Shown: positions 1 through 11,926, counted from the first letter of the stretch. The stretch is DNA of 64,000 bases from Undaria pinnatifida (GCA_012845835.1 JABAKD010000017.1:5456651-5520650), one strand, 5' to 3'. Program-made: numbers and translations. Notes: generated by a model not told the origin, from the sequence alone.

Positions 1-9
1 TATGCAGTT

Positions 10-215
10 TTTTTTTTTTTTTTTTAATTCTCCGGCGGATGGGGGAAACAAAAATAAAGCCCAAGCTCACCACGCTTCCACGTGTCTTCATACACACACG
101 TCGTGTGTGTCCATTTGACTCAATTGCCATCGCAATCCAGCCCTAGCTGGCGTGTCCCTCGTCTTCCATTTTAGCGACAGCGTGATCTGCTGTCCCTATC
201 GGCGGTCCTAGGGAC
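10..215 (+). repeat. Dispersed repeat, copy 1 of 2 (with 31130-31325)
   Basis: After a T tract at the window start, this block shares order and sequence with 31130-31325: CTCCGGCGGATGGGG, AATAAAG, CTCA-CAC-CTTCCACG, a CAATTGC/CAGTTGC box, GCTAGCTGGCG and a CTGTCCCTATC-GGTC end. The two are diverged. No coding potential is visible. Confidence 0.6.
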
Positions 216-337
216 AACTCACGATGTCGCTATAATACATCAAGTATGTAGCCACTATGACCGAATTGTCACAATGGTAATACATGGTTACATATATATA
301 TACTCCAGTATATTATAAAAAAATGAAAATACACTCC

Positions 338-620
338 AGTCCGGCTGTGAGATCGAAGATTTCGTCGAAACTCATCTTTGCAAGCTGTGTGTGATACTCC
401 GATCGCGCGCATTACGAGTTGTGTGTCCTCATTAAGGACATAGGTCGGCGACTCCCCTTACAACAACAGTGTAGCTATCAGGGTCAGCAGGATGATTTTA
501 GTCAGTCTGTGCGCGGAAACTATAAAACCCGTTTCTGAGGGGGACAAAATCTGACAGCTGTGGAGGGAGATGTATCCGTTTATCAAGTGAAATCCTGTAT
601 GTCGAATAACCGGTGAGGGG
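338..620 (+). repeat. R1 dispersed repeat, copy a
   Basis: R1 is about 230-280 bp. In this orientation it begins near GTGAGATCGAAGATTTCGTC, passes through GGTCGGCGACTCCCCTT and CGGAAACTATAAAACCCG, and ends near AAATCTGACAGCTGTGG and CGGTGAGGGG. Nine full or partial copies occur in this window in both orientations. No protein is encoded. Confidence 0.8.
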
Positions 621-639
621 AGGGGCCGATTTTTATATA

Positions 640-1870
640 TATACAAGGGCTCCGCATGGGTGCCGGCATTCGCCGGCGCCCATTCCATGCTTCGGGTAGG
701 GCAGGGCAGCACTTCGACCACTTAAGGTGTAGCTGTCCGATTTGGCATGCATTGAACTTTAAAGTAATGCCAAGAGTTTCATACGAACATGGGATTCTGA
801 AAGTCATGCTTTGACAAAAGAAAAAACGTAATATTATACAATATAGAAGGCAAGGATAGGCGAAACAAACTATTAAATGCGCCGTCAAGTAAAAGTTGGC
901 GTCTATCAAACAAAAATACCGAAAATAATAGTATTATTGAGAACCTGCGTCGCCTCTAGGCGAAACAAAAGAGGGCTTGGCATTAATGAAGAGACTGCAC
1001 TGCTGTCCCCGGGGCAATGGAGGTTCGAAGTCGACAGGATGCAAAGTCGGTTTGCATCAAACGTCGACATGAGGACATGTCAGCCGGCGAGGTTTCGGAA
1101 GAAGATAGCTTTGTTTGTTACGTGAAGGCTGTCGCATTGATTGGTCTGCGTGGTCGCGGGCGAGGAGGAAAACGTAGAAAAGGAGGGCGATCTCTCGTTG
1201 AGGCGGCGTTGTCTAAGATTGGTGCGGGGGTGGCTTTGCTCGTACGGGAGGTTGGCGTAGCGCTTCTTCTCTGTTTTTTCTCGGGAAGGCGGGATATGTG
1301 TGTCTGCTGTCTTTTCTTCGTGGGGGCTTTCACGTTGTCGAAATTGGACGCGTCCTCTCAATGCATAATATCCGGAGTGTCTCTACCATGACGACTGCTG
1401 ATAGTGCCGTGTGTATTTCCTAGAGACTGACATATTATTTACTGGTAGTAATAATAATATACCTTTGCAACATTTTTTTTCTTCATCCCATTTATTATCC
1501 CCGCACCACTCTCGCGCTCCCTCCCAGTAGTAACTCAGATCCGGGGTCAATAGCGGGCCCTCCTCCTCCCTCCCCACTTCGGCACGTGCTTTCATTTTTG
1601 CCGCGAGGAGAATCCAGCATTTTCTTCCCTCGTCGACTCGCGTCGAACCAACCCACGCTGCTAGGCGCTCTCAGCAGTTGATTGATGCCTGTTTTTTTTT
1701 TGCATTTTTGCAAATAAAGTCAAATCTCATCGTGGTGGGTGTCGAACTCAAGGACAACCAAACGTTAGTAGTAGTATTCGAGGGTAAAACCACTATTATT
1801 AATAGACCACCGGGGCGGCCGGCTGACAAATGATTAAAAAAAAACAGGATATTTGCATAGGTATTACATT
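640..1870 (+). repeat. Diverged 1.2-1.5 kb direct repeat, copy 1
   Basis: The segment is repeated in the same orientation at 9488-10960. Shared landmarks in order: AAGGGCTCCGCATG, GCGCCGTCAAGTAAAA, CTAGGCGAAAC, GGCAATGGAGGTTCGAAG, GTCAAACGTCGACATG or close variants, TCTCTCGTTG, CCGGAGTGTCTCTACCATGA, and CGGCCGGCTGACAA. Frames are broken differently in the two copies, so I do not call a protein. Confidence 0.75.
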
Positions 1871-2399
1871 CCCTCCCCCATATTGAGTGTATGATATTAC
1901 GATGGTTGACGCGATATGTATAGAATAAAGCGCCAAATACCTAAATATCAGCGTACGCGGAGTTTTAGATATCATGAATAACGAACGACCGCGATGGCAG
2001 AGCACGGCAAAGCATAGCGCGTCGCTCTGCTGAGCTAGCGGTGCGCTGCTGAGCTGAGCCGCAGGGCATCTCAGGGCACTGCACGGCGCTTCGTTGCTGT
2101 AAGCTATAGCGCTGCGATGGGGTGCTGGGCGGTGTCGAGCTGATGAGCCAAGCCCAGATCTCAGCCGCTGAAGCTTCGTCAAGTACATAACAAATGGTGC
2201 GAATCGAAGAAAAGCTAAAGCTGGACCGTTCCGCAACTAATGCACAGCTGTCAGGCGGCAATTAGCGGCAGTAGGAAGTTCAACTTACTAGACAAAAAGG
2301 AAGAAAAAATCGCGAAAAAGTTCAAAATCATCGTGTTGGCAGAAAAACCAAGTTTGCAGGAAGCAGCTGAAAGGTCAAGAAGCAGGCAATATTTCAGTT

Positions 2400-2765
2400 G
2401 TTGTTGTTGTCGTTCTCACATTAACTCGCATAATCAAGTCCGTGGTCACAGGACAGGCTCCAGTCATTCTGGAGCTGTGGAATACCCTAGGGGAAAAACA
2501 CAAACCAAAGGTGGTACACGCAATAAATCACAGCTGACGCAATTCATGCCTCCACCAGAAACATATAAAAGTGAAATCGGGAGTCAATCTACGATGTGCC
2601 AGGTCCATACCGGTGCATACGTCTCATTACTCGCGCCTGGGAAAACCGACTATACCGCTTGCCAACCAAGAAAGACTACCACGTATATATTACACGTGGT
2701 ATCTATCACTACGCATGCGCACAACAGACGCAAGTCAATTGGAAAAAAGAAACAAATAAGAGAAA
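2400..2765 (-). mobile_element. SINE-like element with CAA tail, copy 1
   Basis: Read on the minus strand, this 350-bp unit ends in GACTTGATTATGCGAGTTAA, then TGTGAGAAC and a run of AAC triplets. It matches 43290-43637 (plus strand) almost throughout, including CACTTTTATATGTTTCTGG and GACTGGAGCCTGTCCTGTGA. A partial 3' end also occurs at 11042-11186. A fixed end followed by a short simple-repeat tail is typical of SINEs and some LINEs. No polymerase III boxes are clear, so SINE-like is inference. Confidence 0.6.
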
Positions 2766-3167
2766 GGAAAGGAAATAAATGGGTGCATGGGGCCAAGAAA
2801 AAGAAAAGGTGAATAAATTTTGGGGGGTCTACTGGCGAGTCTTGCCACCAGCACGATGCCACGTGGTTTTTCGACGATCTACAGCAGTACTACGAACGAC
2901 TTCCGATACACCCACCGAAGCACGGACCACCGGACAATTACGCGACCGACAGCTGGCCGTGGTTGTCACGTGTCTCTGTGTTGGGGGCCCCTGTGCGCTG
3001 CTTCTTGTTGGCTCTTGTTTGGGTAAAACATGCGGTGTGCTCGATGGTCTCAAGGCACCAGAATCAGAACGTCCGCTCGTACGACGTATCATTCTTACAG
3101 AAATAAATGTAATACGACCTGGTATTTTTTTCTCCATCAATATGAACATAAAACGGTTGTTACAAAT

Positions 3168-3385
3168 TGGACAGAGTGATGCGTGTACGACTAAACTTGC
3201 CAACGGCACTCGTACTGCACTTTGAGCTATCTGCTGTGGTTCTGGTTGCTACTAGTTGCTGCTGTATGTGCTAGAAGTTTCGCCCTTCGGCTACTGCTGC
3301 TGCACCTGATGTTGTGTGTTTGCCAATGTTGTCAGTTGGCGTTCATGCTCGTCGTACATACTGCTGTTCTCACCCAGTACGTACG
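3168..3385 (+). repeat. Direct repeat pair, copy 1 (with 3628-3845)
   Basis: From TGGACAGAGTGATGCGTG through GTTTGCCAATG and GCTCGTCGTACATACTGCTG the sequence recurs 460 bp downstream with only a few changes. Both copies keep the same open frame for about 60 codons, but the predicted peptide is compositionally odd and unrecognised. Confidence 0.8.
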
Positions 3386-3627
3386 GGTTTCCTCGTACCT
3401 CGACGGCACGACGACGAGCTCAAAACAGAAGGGAGGTGACATGAAATGGCATGGACAATGGCCACATAGAGGCGAGCACAGCGGGATAGTTCGCTGCGAA
3501 TCAACCGCACTCGTTCATGCCTACAGCAGAGGTTGCCTGGAGTGTCAGCGGCCGTGCTAAAGCCAAGGCCAAAGGCCGAAGAGACGGCTCTTCTACCTGC
3601 TTGAGATGCTGTTATATATAGACTATT

Positions 3628-3845
3628 GGACAGAGTGATGCGTGTACGACTAAACTTGCCAACTGCACTCGTACTGCACTTTGAGCTATCTGCTGTGGTT
3701 CTGGTTGCTACTAGTTGCTGCAGTATGTGCTAGAAGTTTCGCCCTTCGGCTACTGCTGCTGCATGCACCTGATGTTGTGTGTTTGCCAATGCCGTCAGTT
3801 GGCTTTCATGCTCGTCGTACATACTGCTGTTCTCACCCGGTACGC
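3628..3845 (+). repeat. Direct repeat pair, copy 2
   Basis: Near-identical partner of 3168-3385, with an extra GCATGC-type insertion near 3763. The 240 bp between the copies is not repeated. Confidence 0.8.
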
Positions 3846-4730
3846 AAAATTCCAAACATTATCACGTACCGTTTGGAAATGATGCCAATTTTGTAAATCA
3901 TTCAGGCGTTGCAGCCATTAAGATTCAACAATTTTTCCAAAATTCCTCCACGACACTCGCTCGTCTCGCTCGGCGCCCGTCCGCGTTCACGTCGATGTGC
4001 GGAACGGACACGGCAGGGCGAGGGGCATTGGAGCCGCCCCCCGAAGGCGGCGCTCGAACCAAGCCATATTCGACCGAGAATTCCAGTTCCGCGAATCGCA
4101 TACTTAGGCCGAGACAAAGAACTCCGGACCAAAGTCCATGACACCATAGAATGGCTCTATATCCAAGGAATGATTTTATATATGTTTATGTGTCTACAAG
4201 TACAGATTTGAGTATCATAGCTTACGGACAACTGCTCGGTTCACGTTAAGTAATACCTGGTACACTCCACGAAGACAAAATAACGTTGTACACAACATCA
4301 TTAGTTGTTCTAATGAGTACCCGCCGTAGTAGAACTCATATTAATTTATTCGATGACCAGAAAACACTACTGGTATAGATAACATCAGTGTAAAGCCAAC
4401 ATCACGAAATAGCATATTTCCCCCCTTCCACGTCATATTTTGTCTCTGAAATATTGGGCATCTGCGTCATTCTACGGTGTAGCCCCCCCCATCTTTTCTG
4501 GAACGAAATCTGCGGTTTTGAAACCAGCTCACGGCCGTATTTCCTGAAATACGGTGCCCTTTGCCACCCCGACGTCATCGGTCGATAGTCCTTCGCGAAC
4601 CAGAATAAATGTCAGAATATGCATCCTTCCTCGCGTCGAGCAGCCACGAAACGTTCGTTGAAAAAAAATCCCTGGTTTTCGAGGCGGGCTATCTTAGAAT
4701 CAGTCATCTGCATGTAACACGCAGGTAGAA
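3846..4730. other. Unassigned interval
   Basis: No gene or RNA could be supported. A short stretch near 4310-4380 (GAGTACCCGCCGTAGTAG) recurs near 21477, so part of it is repeat-derived. Confidence 0.5.
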
Positions 4731-5160
4731 TATTTGCTATCATCCGCCTCATTTCCCCGCCTACAGTGCCCCCACCACCCCCACCCCCTGATACACACGA
4801 GCCCCCCCCGCCGCCGCCGCCCTCCCCAAGCGCCCCACCAAAAATTAAATCTGAGTACATTACCAGACAGACACGTGATACCACCTCATAATTGCCTTTC
4901 TAGCCATCCATGCCGTAGCTCCAGTAACCCCCCACCCCCCGCACGCCCCCTCCTTTCTCACCACCCGCACCATCGCCTAGACCTAGCACCATGCGCATAG
5001 TAGGTTCCTCCGGGTATACATTCATGCGATCTAAAGCAGTTGAAAATCCCCCTTCTTTCCCGTAACCTCCCCCCCCCACCCCGCCGACTTTCGAACACCC
5101 CCCTCCCCCCGATTTACAGAACATACATGATAAACTGATGCGCTCCTCCCACAACCGTCA
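4730..5160 (+). repeat. C-rich repeat block 1
   Basis: C-tract-rich DNA containing the recurring phrases ATCTTTCTAGCCATCCATGC, CGTAGCTCCA and CGCCTAGACCTAGCACCA. The same phrases return at 8460-9000 and 19900-20650. Each block is followed by an R1 copy in minus orientation, so the blocks and R1 probably form one larger element. Confidence 0.7.
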
Positions 5161-5274
5161 GGCTTGTCACCATCAAGGGTTTATAGCTGCTGCACAGATT
5201 GACTTGCCGCCCCCCTCTACTACCCCGCCGCCCTCCCGCCCCCGGCCCCACGCCTTAAAAAAATCACCGCCTTC

Positions 5275-5545
5275 CCCTCACCGGCTGTACGACTTACAGG
5301 ATATACTTGATGAACTGATGCCTTTCCTTCCACAGTTGTGAGATTTTGTCCCCCTCCGAAACGGGTTTTATAGTTTCCGCGCACACATTGATTAAGATCA
5401 CCTGGTGAAAGTCTCATTGTAGCTCCAAGGGGAGTCGCCGACCTATATCCTTAATACCCAGTGATACGCGCAATCGGAGTATCATACACAGCTTGCAAAA
5501 CTGAGTTGCAACGAAAGCTTTATCTTCAATCTCACAGCTGGAGTT
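5275..5545 (-). repeat. R1 dispersed repeat, copy b
   Basis: Inverted R1: TGTGAGATTTTGTCCCCCTC, CGGGTTTTATAGTTTCCGCG, GGGGAGTCGCCGACCTATAT, ending with TCAATCTCACAGCTGGAG. It directly follows C-rich block 1. Confidence 0.8.
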
Positions 5546-6080
5546 TATTTCTACTTTTAAAATGTGCATTGATGCACGTGGTCAAGTTTTTACCTCAACA
5601 TTCGAAAAGACTGACTGAGAAAGTGCCTGGCCAATTAGAAAGCTGATGATCTTGGCCAGCCCAGCTCGTAGTCAGAGCGACTACTGCAGTAAACCCTGAC
5701 CGAGACTATAGGTGCACTTTACGCGCACGTGGATGGTTCACGGTATATGTTCAGCAATTTGTTTTTCGAAGACAGCTACTATAGTACATACAGAGCAGTT
5801 CAAAGACGCTCGCGCGACGCAACTCAAATATCGAAACTCGAAGCGAAACACACGGTCGAGCGGCTCACAAAACATAGTGAGAGCGGCTACTACTACTGCT
5901 GTAGCGAACCCTGAGATTACATACAGTAGTAGTTTACTCTACGCGGATGGTTCACGGTCAATATTCACCTCACAGCTCTTGGGAGACAGCTAATACTATC
6001 GTTGCTGCTACTGTTGTCGATGATTCATGTTTTCCGTTTAGCGGCAATAGCTTTCACTGACCTCATCTGGTCTACCGCCC
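5546..6080. other. Unassigned interval with a short internal duplication
   Basis: A segment near 5695-5760 is loosely repeated near 5905-5980 (CGGATGGTTCACGGT and flanks). Short open frames exist but none is recognisable. Confidence 0.4.
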
Positions 6081-6356
6081 ATGCAGAAAGCTCCCACCAC
6101 GGAAGAAAGACAATACGACTGAGGCTGTGCCTCCTCTCCCGGCTTCACTCCACCAGCACTACCTACCCTCGACGCGCGGGACCTCATCGAGGGCATACGA
6201 TACTACTTCTCCCTTGCGGGTGCACCCGTACCGGATCCAGGTCCTACAGCAAGTAGAGCAGAGAGAGGGCCTGGGAGATGCAGAGTGTTAGCTTGCGGCT
6301 GGATCCCAGGCCCCGCGAAATGGCAAGTACTTGCCAGGCTATTCTTAAATGCATAA
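6081..6356 (+). pseudogene. Possible decayed coding fragment
   Basis: From an ATG at 6081 the frame reads through to TAA at 6354-6356 with a single early TGA after 13 codons. The rest is 77 codons of ordinary-looking protein that includes ALPTLDARDLIEGIRYYF and GPAKWQVLARLFLNA. Composition and codon use differ from the simple-sequence surroundings. It resembles the start of a retroelement gag or a small host exon, but I do not recognise the family. The single stop and the repeat-rich setting make a decayed copy more likely than a live gene. Confidence 0.25.
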
Positions 6357-6539
6357 TAGGCTTGGTATTTCCTTCTAGGAGATGACATGTAGTGTGTCGT
6401 CTTCACATCAAACCGTTCTTTCTACCCAACGACATCAGCACACACAGAGTCCATCCAAACATAGGGTGTTTTGAATTTTCATTTGTCAGTTTCAAGAAGC
6501 TTTGGCGTTGATATATACGAAGTGTTGAAAAAATAAAAA

Positions 6540-6845
6540 TGCAATCCTCCATCCAGCTGTGAGATCGAAGATTTCGTCGAAACTCATCTTTGCAAGCTGT
6601 GTGTGATACTCAGGTCGCGCGTAAAACTGGGTGCGTGTCTGTATAGATCGGCGACTCCTCTTCTTGGAACTGCAGTAGTGTAGTAACTTGTACCAGGGTC
6701 AACAGGGTGATGTTATTTAGTCTGTGCACGGACACTATAAAACCCGTTTTATATCCGAAAACTGTGGTGGAAAAAAATGCATCAGTTTTTCAAAAGCATA
6801 TCCTGTAGGTCGTATAATAACCTGTAACTGGTGAGGGGAGGGTGA
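6540..6845 (+). repeat. R1 dispersed repeat, copy c
   Basis: Begins CAGCTGTGAGATCGAAGATT and continues through ATCGGCGACTCC, CACTATAAAACCCGTTTT and CTGGTGAGGGGAGGG. Together with the inverted copy at 9150-9475 it brackets about 2.9 kb. Confidence 0.8.
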
Positions 6846-7315
6846 GCATGGGGGCCAAGGGTTGAACAAGAAGGAGCGGGGGGAGGATTCAACCTGTTCG
6901 CGGAAACTATATCATGATATAAGGTGGCATATATATGCTACCGGGTGTGATATTACTGAGAAAAGAAACATCACTCAGCGATCATCCACCGCATGCAATA
7001 ATACGGCATGTTTTCGTGAGCACCACTAATTCGATCGAGCATTAGACGTGGACGCGACATCTATAGGGCCACAACATCTTCAACGACGACACGGAAAATG
7101 CAAGACGTATACAGGCTGGGCCAGCCGAGACGCTCACCATAAAGCAATATTATCGCTGTGCCCCGCTCAGTTTTTGGAGTGCGGGTCTGAAATAAAACTA
7201 TGACACGTACGTGTTTTTTTGGAGCAAGCTTACTTACCAAAAAGAGTGTGACTTGGCGAGCACCGAAATAAAAGAAAAAAAATCCGTCGGCTTTTCGTCC
7301 AAAAAGTTTTATGAC

Positions 7316-7480
7316 TATGGATACCCTTTCTTTGACCGGCCGTATGTCGGCAATTTTTCATTCGTAAGTAGTGCTTTGGTGATCTTGCTATTTTCATGAT
7401 GATCATGGATACCTTTTGGCCAGCCGTATGTCGGCAATTCTTCATTTTTTCTAAAGTAGTAGTGCTTTGGTGATCTTGCT
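7316..7480 (+). repeat. Tandem duplication, about 88-bp unit
   Basis: TATGGATACCCTTTCTTTGA with CCGTATGTCGGCAATTTTTC and GTAGTGCTTTGGTGATCTTG at 7316-7389 is repeated at 7405-7480 with small changes. Confidence 0.75.
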
Positions 7481-8430
7481 CCAAATCGCGTGTCAAAATC
7501 TCAGATCCAAACTCCAAAATATGAGAGAGGGGCACACAGCGATACTTTAAATGCCCTCCAATTTTTGTCGAACACAGCTGACTAGTTATATAAATTAAAT
7601 ACGGAATCGAATTTTGATAACATCACTTGATGGGAGGCGATTTGGGCAATGCAACTTGTATCGAAGCCATCAATGTTCCTCTGGTAGAAGAGTCTTCATC
7701 ATATTTTTTGTTTTTTTTTCGCACACTTCTACTTTCCAGCTTCTGGAAAAGCCGTGGTCACAGGTGTCGTCCCTTCTTCCCCCCGGTTCTTGCCTTCAAT
7801 TTTTATCGCGCATAGGGTTCAGCACCCCCGCTGCTCGTCGCACACAGCAGTGTCCACAAAAATTTCACCTTGATCGGGAACGAAGATTTCTTTAAGGATT
7901 TAGTTCGGAAAAACTGGTGCTTATCAGTTTTCGCGGATATCTCGGCGAGATCGAGTCGGAAAAACCAAAGCCATAGTCTACAATGTTTCATATATATGCA
8001 TTGTTTGCTCTTCATGTGCAATACGATGCCAGGGGTATCGCTTCCAATTTTCAAGTCCTATTAATGATCATAGCCTCCCGACCTGTGCCGAACGATGTAA
8101 CATATTTGACATTGCATGGCCATATATATGACCTCGCTAATTAAATTTTGCAAAATGTATCTCTGTCTTATTACTAGCGGCCTCAGAGCCCCACATCGGC
8201 ACGGTAAAATCATGGTAACACTGCATGCATGGTTGCACCTATCGATTGAAATTTTCCATCTTCCGATCCATATACAACAACAAACCACCAGGCCATAATA
8301 ACACATTGTATACCACACCTGAAATTTGTTGTGTATACCACACCTAACGCCAATTCTACTAGATTAGTACCTGGTAGTAAATAATACCAGGTAGGTGATA
8401 AAAACTGATTTATTCCTGCTACAACCTTCA
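7481..8430. other. Unassigned interval
   Basis: No supported gene. The DNA is more AT-rich than the flanks, with only short open frames. Confidence 0.5.
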
Positions 8431-8459
8431 GATTTGTCCCCCAGAAGGGTCGATAGTTT

Positions 8460-9000
8460 TGGCGCACAGATTGAGCTGTCCCACCCGCACCCCCCCCACC
8501 CCCACCCCCGATCCCTCTTGTTCAAACGCCCCACCTAATACCAAAACTTGCCAGATTAATACACACTAGCAGGCGCTTGATATCACCGCATCATCTTTAT
8601 CTTTCTAGCCATCCATGCCGTAGCTCCAATTCACCCCCCCCCCCACCCCCCCCCCCCGCGCGCTTTCCCCTGCTCCCTCTTGTTCGAAAACGCTCCACGT
8701 TAAATCAAAAGCTGCCAGACATATTAACAAACACTAGTCTACCAGGCAGTTAATCACCTCATCATCTTTCTAGCCATCCATGCCGTAGCTCCAATTCATT
8801 CCACCCCCCGCTCCTCCCCCCCCCACCCCCCCCTCCTTCCCCACCACCCGCATCATCGCCTAGACCTAGCACCACGCGTATAGCAACCCCCTACATCTTT
8901 GCGACCTAAACCTGTTCGAAATCCCCCCCCCCTCCCCCCGGAGTACCCCCCCCCCCCCTCCGAACACTCCGCCCTCTCCTCACTAGTTGTACAACTTATT
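8460..9000 (+). repeat. C-rich repeat block 2
   Basis: Two sub-units each hold CTTTCTAGCCATCCATGCCG and long C tracts, and CATCGCCTAGACCTAGCACC follows. Same family as blocks 1 and 3. Confidence 0.7.
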
Positions 9001-9149
9001 ACATGATACACATGATAAACTGATGCATTCCTTCCACGACCGCCAGCTTTGTCCCGTAAAAGGACTTACAGTTTCCGCACACATATTGATTTGCCCCCCC
9101 CGTCCGCCCCGCCCACCCCGATGTTCCCTCTTGCTCAAGCCCACCCCTC

Positions 9150-9475
9150 CGCGCCCTTATAATATTCACCCTCCCCTCGCCGGTCACACGACTTACAGGG
9201 TAGGCTCGATGAACTGATGCATCTCCTTCCACCACAGCTGTCAGATTTTGTCCCTTTCAAAAACGGGTTTTATAGTTTCCGCGCATAGACTGACTTCCAT
9301 CACCCTGTTGACCCTGGTACAAGCTACTCTGTGTCGAGTTCCAAGGGGAGTCGCCGACCTATTGTGTCTTTAATGAGGACACACACCCAGTAATACGCGC
9401 GATCGGAGTATCACGCACAGTTTTCAAAGATGAGTTTCGTCAAAATCTTCGATCCACAGCTTGATTGAGTGTATT
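9150..9475 (-). repeat. R1 dispersed repeat, copy d
   Basis: Inverted R1 with CCACAGCTGTCAGATTTTGT, ACGGGTTTTATAGTTTCCGC, GGGGAGTCGCCGACCTATTG and TCGATCCACAGCTTG at the end. It follows C-rich block 2 directly, as copies b and f follow their blocks. Confidence 0.8.
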
Positions 9476-9487
9476 TTTTTATAAAAC

Positions 9488-10960
9488 ACTACAAGGGCTC
9501 CGCATGCCGGCGCCCATACTTCGGGTAGGGTAGGGCAACACTTCGATCAGTTAAGGTGTACTATAATAGCTGTCAGACTTGACATTCAACGAACTTTGAA
9601 GTATTTCCAAGAGTTCAACACAAACATGAGAATATGAAGGTCATACTCCGACAGAAGAAAAAAATCATGTACAACAAAGATGACAAGGATAGGCGAAACA
9701 CACTGTTGTTGAATGCGCCGTCAAGTAAAATATGGCGTATATCAAACAAAAGTACCGAAAAGAGTATGGAGAACCTGCTTCGCCTCTTCTAGGCGAAACG
9801 AAACAGGACTTGGCATCAATTAAGAGACTGCACTGATGTCCCCGTGGCAATGGAGGTTCGAAGGTGACAGAATGCGAAGTCGGTTTGCGTCAAACGTCGA
9901 CATGGGGCCATGTCAGCCGGGGCGAGGTTTTGGAAGATGAGCTTTGTTTATTACCTGAAGGCTGTCGCATTGATTGGTCTGCGTGGTCACGGACGAGGAG
10001 GAAAAGGAAGAAGAGAGCGATCTCTCGTTGCGGCGACGTTGCCTAAGCTATAGATGCGGGGGTGGCTTGCTCGCAGGGGAGGTTGGCGTGTCGCTTCTTC
10101 TCTGTTTTTTCTCGGGAAGGCGTGGTGTATCTGCTGTCTAGGCTTCGCGGGTGCTTTCACGTTGTCGAAATCGGACGCGTCCCCTTAGTAAGTATATCCG
10201 GAGTGTCTCTACCATGACGACTGCTGACAGCGACGTGCGTACTTCTCACTTAGAAGAGACTAACATATCATTTACTGGTAGTGGTATTTTTTCGTTTCGG
10301 ACTACAAGTATGCGCACAGCGGAAAAGGTCGATTTTTAGAAACTTTCATTTCTGACTGAAAGTCCAACTTCAGAAAAAAATGGCGCAGAAAATCAACAAG
10401 TATATTGTTTCAGGATGTATGTACTACTCCTGCACCAATAATAAGTAATCTGTCATCAAATTTTGCCTAGATAGAGAGAAGAATGGACACATACAAACAG
10501 AAAATCTCGGAAAAGGATAGGGGAGCTGTGTGTGGTAGTAATAGTTTACCTTTCTTTGCAAAAAAAAAAATCACCACATCTATTATCCTCGCACACCACA
10601 CTCGCGCTCTCTCCCAGTAGTAGCTCAGATCCGTGGTCACATAGCGGGCCCTCCTCTGGCGTCCCCACTTCGGCACGTGCCTTCATTTTTATCGCGAGAA
10701 GAAGTCAGCATTAATTTTCTTCCCTCGTCGACTCGAGCGTCGAATTGGACCTACCCACGCTGCTAGGCGCTCTCAGCAGTTGATCCTTTTTCTTTTTTTT
10801 GCGTTGTTGCAAATATAGTCAAACCTCACCATGATGGTGGGAATCGAACTCAAGGACAAACAAACGATAGTAGTAGTATTCGGGGGTGAACCCACTAGAG
10901 GACCCAGGGCGACCGGCTGACAATTGAAAAAAACAAAACAGGATCTTTGCATAGAGATTA
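9488..10960 (+). repeat. Diverged 1.2-1.5 kb direct repeat, copy 2
   Basis: Same-strand partner of 640-1870. It carries extra sequence near 10290-10500 absent from copy 1. It is followed by the CAA-tailed end at 11042-11186. Confidence 0.75.
10830..10915 (-). other. tRNA-like promoter boxes (possible SINE head)
   Basis: On the minus strand, TAGTGGGTTCACC is followed about 45 nt later by GAGTTCGATTCCCACC, close to the polymerase III A box and B box (GGTTCGANTCC). The spacing is tRNA-like. The matching part of copy 1 (about 1735-1800) keeps the arrangement with a weaker B box. No cloverleaf closes, so this is at most a tRNA-derived promoter relic. Confidence 0.35.
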
Positions 10961-11041
10961 CATTCATTCGTCGATGCCGCGTTATCCAGTGAGGTGTTGC
11001 CTGCTGTGCAGTGGTGTCAGTCAACATTATTTGTTTACTGA

Positions 11042-11150
11042 TGGAGCCTGTCCTGTGACCGCGGACTTGATTATTATGCGAGATAACGTGAGAATACCAA
11101 CAACGACAACAACAACAACAACAACACAACAACAACAACAACAACATCAA

Positions 11151-11183
<33 letters not shown>

Positions 11184-11186
11184 AGT
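11042..11186 (+). repeat. Partial SINE-like 3' end with CAA tract
   Basis: GGAGCCTGTCCTGTGACC, then GGACTTGATTATTATGCGAG, then a CAA-rich tract to 11186. This is the same 3' end as in the copies at 2400-2765 and 43290-43637. Confidence 0.7.
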
Positions 11187-11187
11187 T

Positions 11188-11430
11188 AAGGATATAGGTC
11201 GGCGACTCCCCTTGCAACTACAGTGTAGCTATCAGGGTCAACAGGGTGATCCTAGCCAGTCTGTGCGCCGAAACTATAAAACCCGTTTTTGAGGGGGACA
11301 AAATCTGACAGCTATACGTATAGTCTAGACTATATTATGAAAATTCAAATACACTCCTACAGCTGTAAGATCGAATATTTTGTCGAAACTCATCTTTGCA
11401 AGCTGTGTGTGATACGTATACAGTATATAT
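11188..11430 (+). repeat. R1 dispersed repeat, copy e (halves swapped)
   Basis: The second half of R1 (GGTCGGCGACTCC to ATCTGACAGCT) comes first at 11188-11315. The first half (CAGCTGTAAGATCGAA to GCTGTGTGTGATAC) follows at about 11350-11415. The order is permuted relative to copies a and c, as if two partial copies abut or the unit was once tandem. Confidence 0.7.
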
Positions 11431-11483
11431 ATATTGTTTTTTTCCACTACAAAAGTTGGTGTTGGTATCTAATCAATCTATTA

Positions 11484-11530
11484 GGGCCGTTCTTATCGGA
11501 GACGTGAATTTCCTAAATTTCCTCTTTTTT
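11484..11530 (+). repeat. Left terminal inverted repeat and AATTTCCT subterminal motif
   Basis: GGGCCGTTCTTATCGGAGA is followed by AATTTCCTAAATTTCCTC. The right end carries the same AATTTTCCT motif in its opposite strand, so the ends share both the tip and the subterminal motif. Confidence 0.65.
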
Positions 11531-11680
11531 TTCCAGGATTTCCATGAAAAAACGGCTGCATTATTATCGAGCGCGGGGTTGTTTGTCTTTTTTTTTCCTG
11601 ATTTTTGAAAGCCGAGCCATAAAGCAAGACCGCCACCACCACCCACACCAGCGGTCACGCGCGTCGTCACACAGCAAGCA

Positions 11681-11926
11681 TGAACGACATCCCGGAAGAC
11701 CGCAGAGGAATTGCCCCAGGCCAAGCAGATTCTTGCAATCCGGCGACAGCAGCGACGGAAGGACGACGGGCCCAGTGCGAACGAAGTTGCCTGGATTTTC
11801 AAGGGGAAGCACTTGTGTAGATGTGGCGTCAATCACCGAGGCCACAGACAGCATCAGCCCCACGAACACTTCGATGGGACACCAAACACAGGGGAAGGAG
11901 GCAGCTGCTGAATGCCAGGGTAGGTG
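11681..11926 (+). CDS. Possible exon, unrecognised, low confidence
   Basis: Two overlapping frames look protein-like. One runs from an ATG at 11681 (begins MNDIPEDRRGIAPGQADS) to a TAG near 11820. The second continues as VDVASITEATDSISPTNT to GKEAAAECQ, where a good donor (GGTAGGT) follows. A single frameshift near 11810 would join them. PIF/Harbinger elements usually carry a second, Myb/SANT-like protein, but I see no Myb motif here. Confidence 0.25.

Noticed and set aside
4612..5341. Glycine- or proline-rich frames
   Set aside because: Produced by long C tracts in the C-rich repeat block.
11100..11186. CAA tract considered as a CRISPR-like or coding polyglutamine repeat
   Set aside because: It is a simple trinucleotide tail following a known 3' end; no spacers and no frame context.
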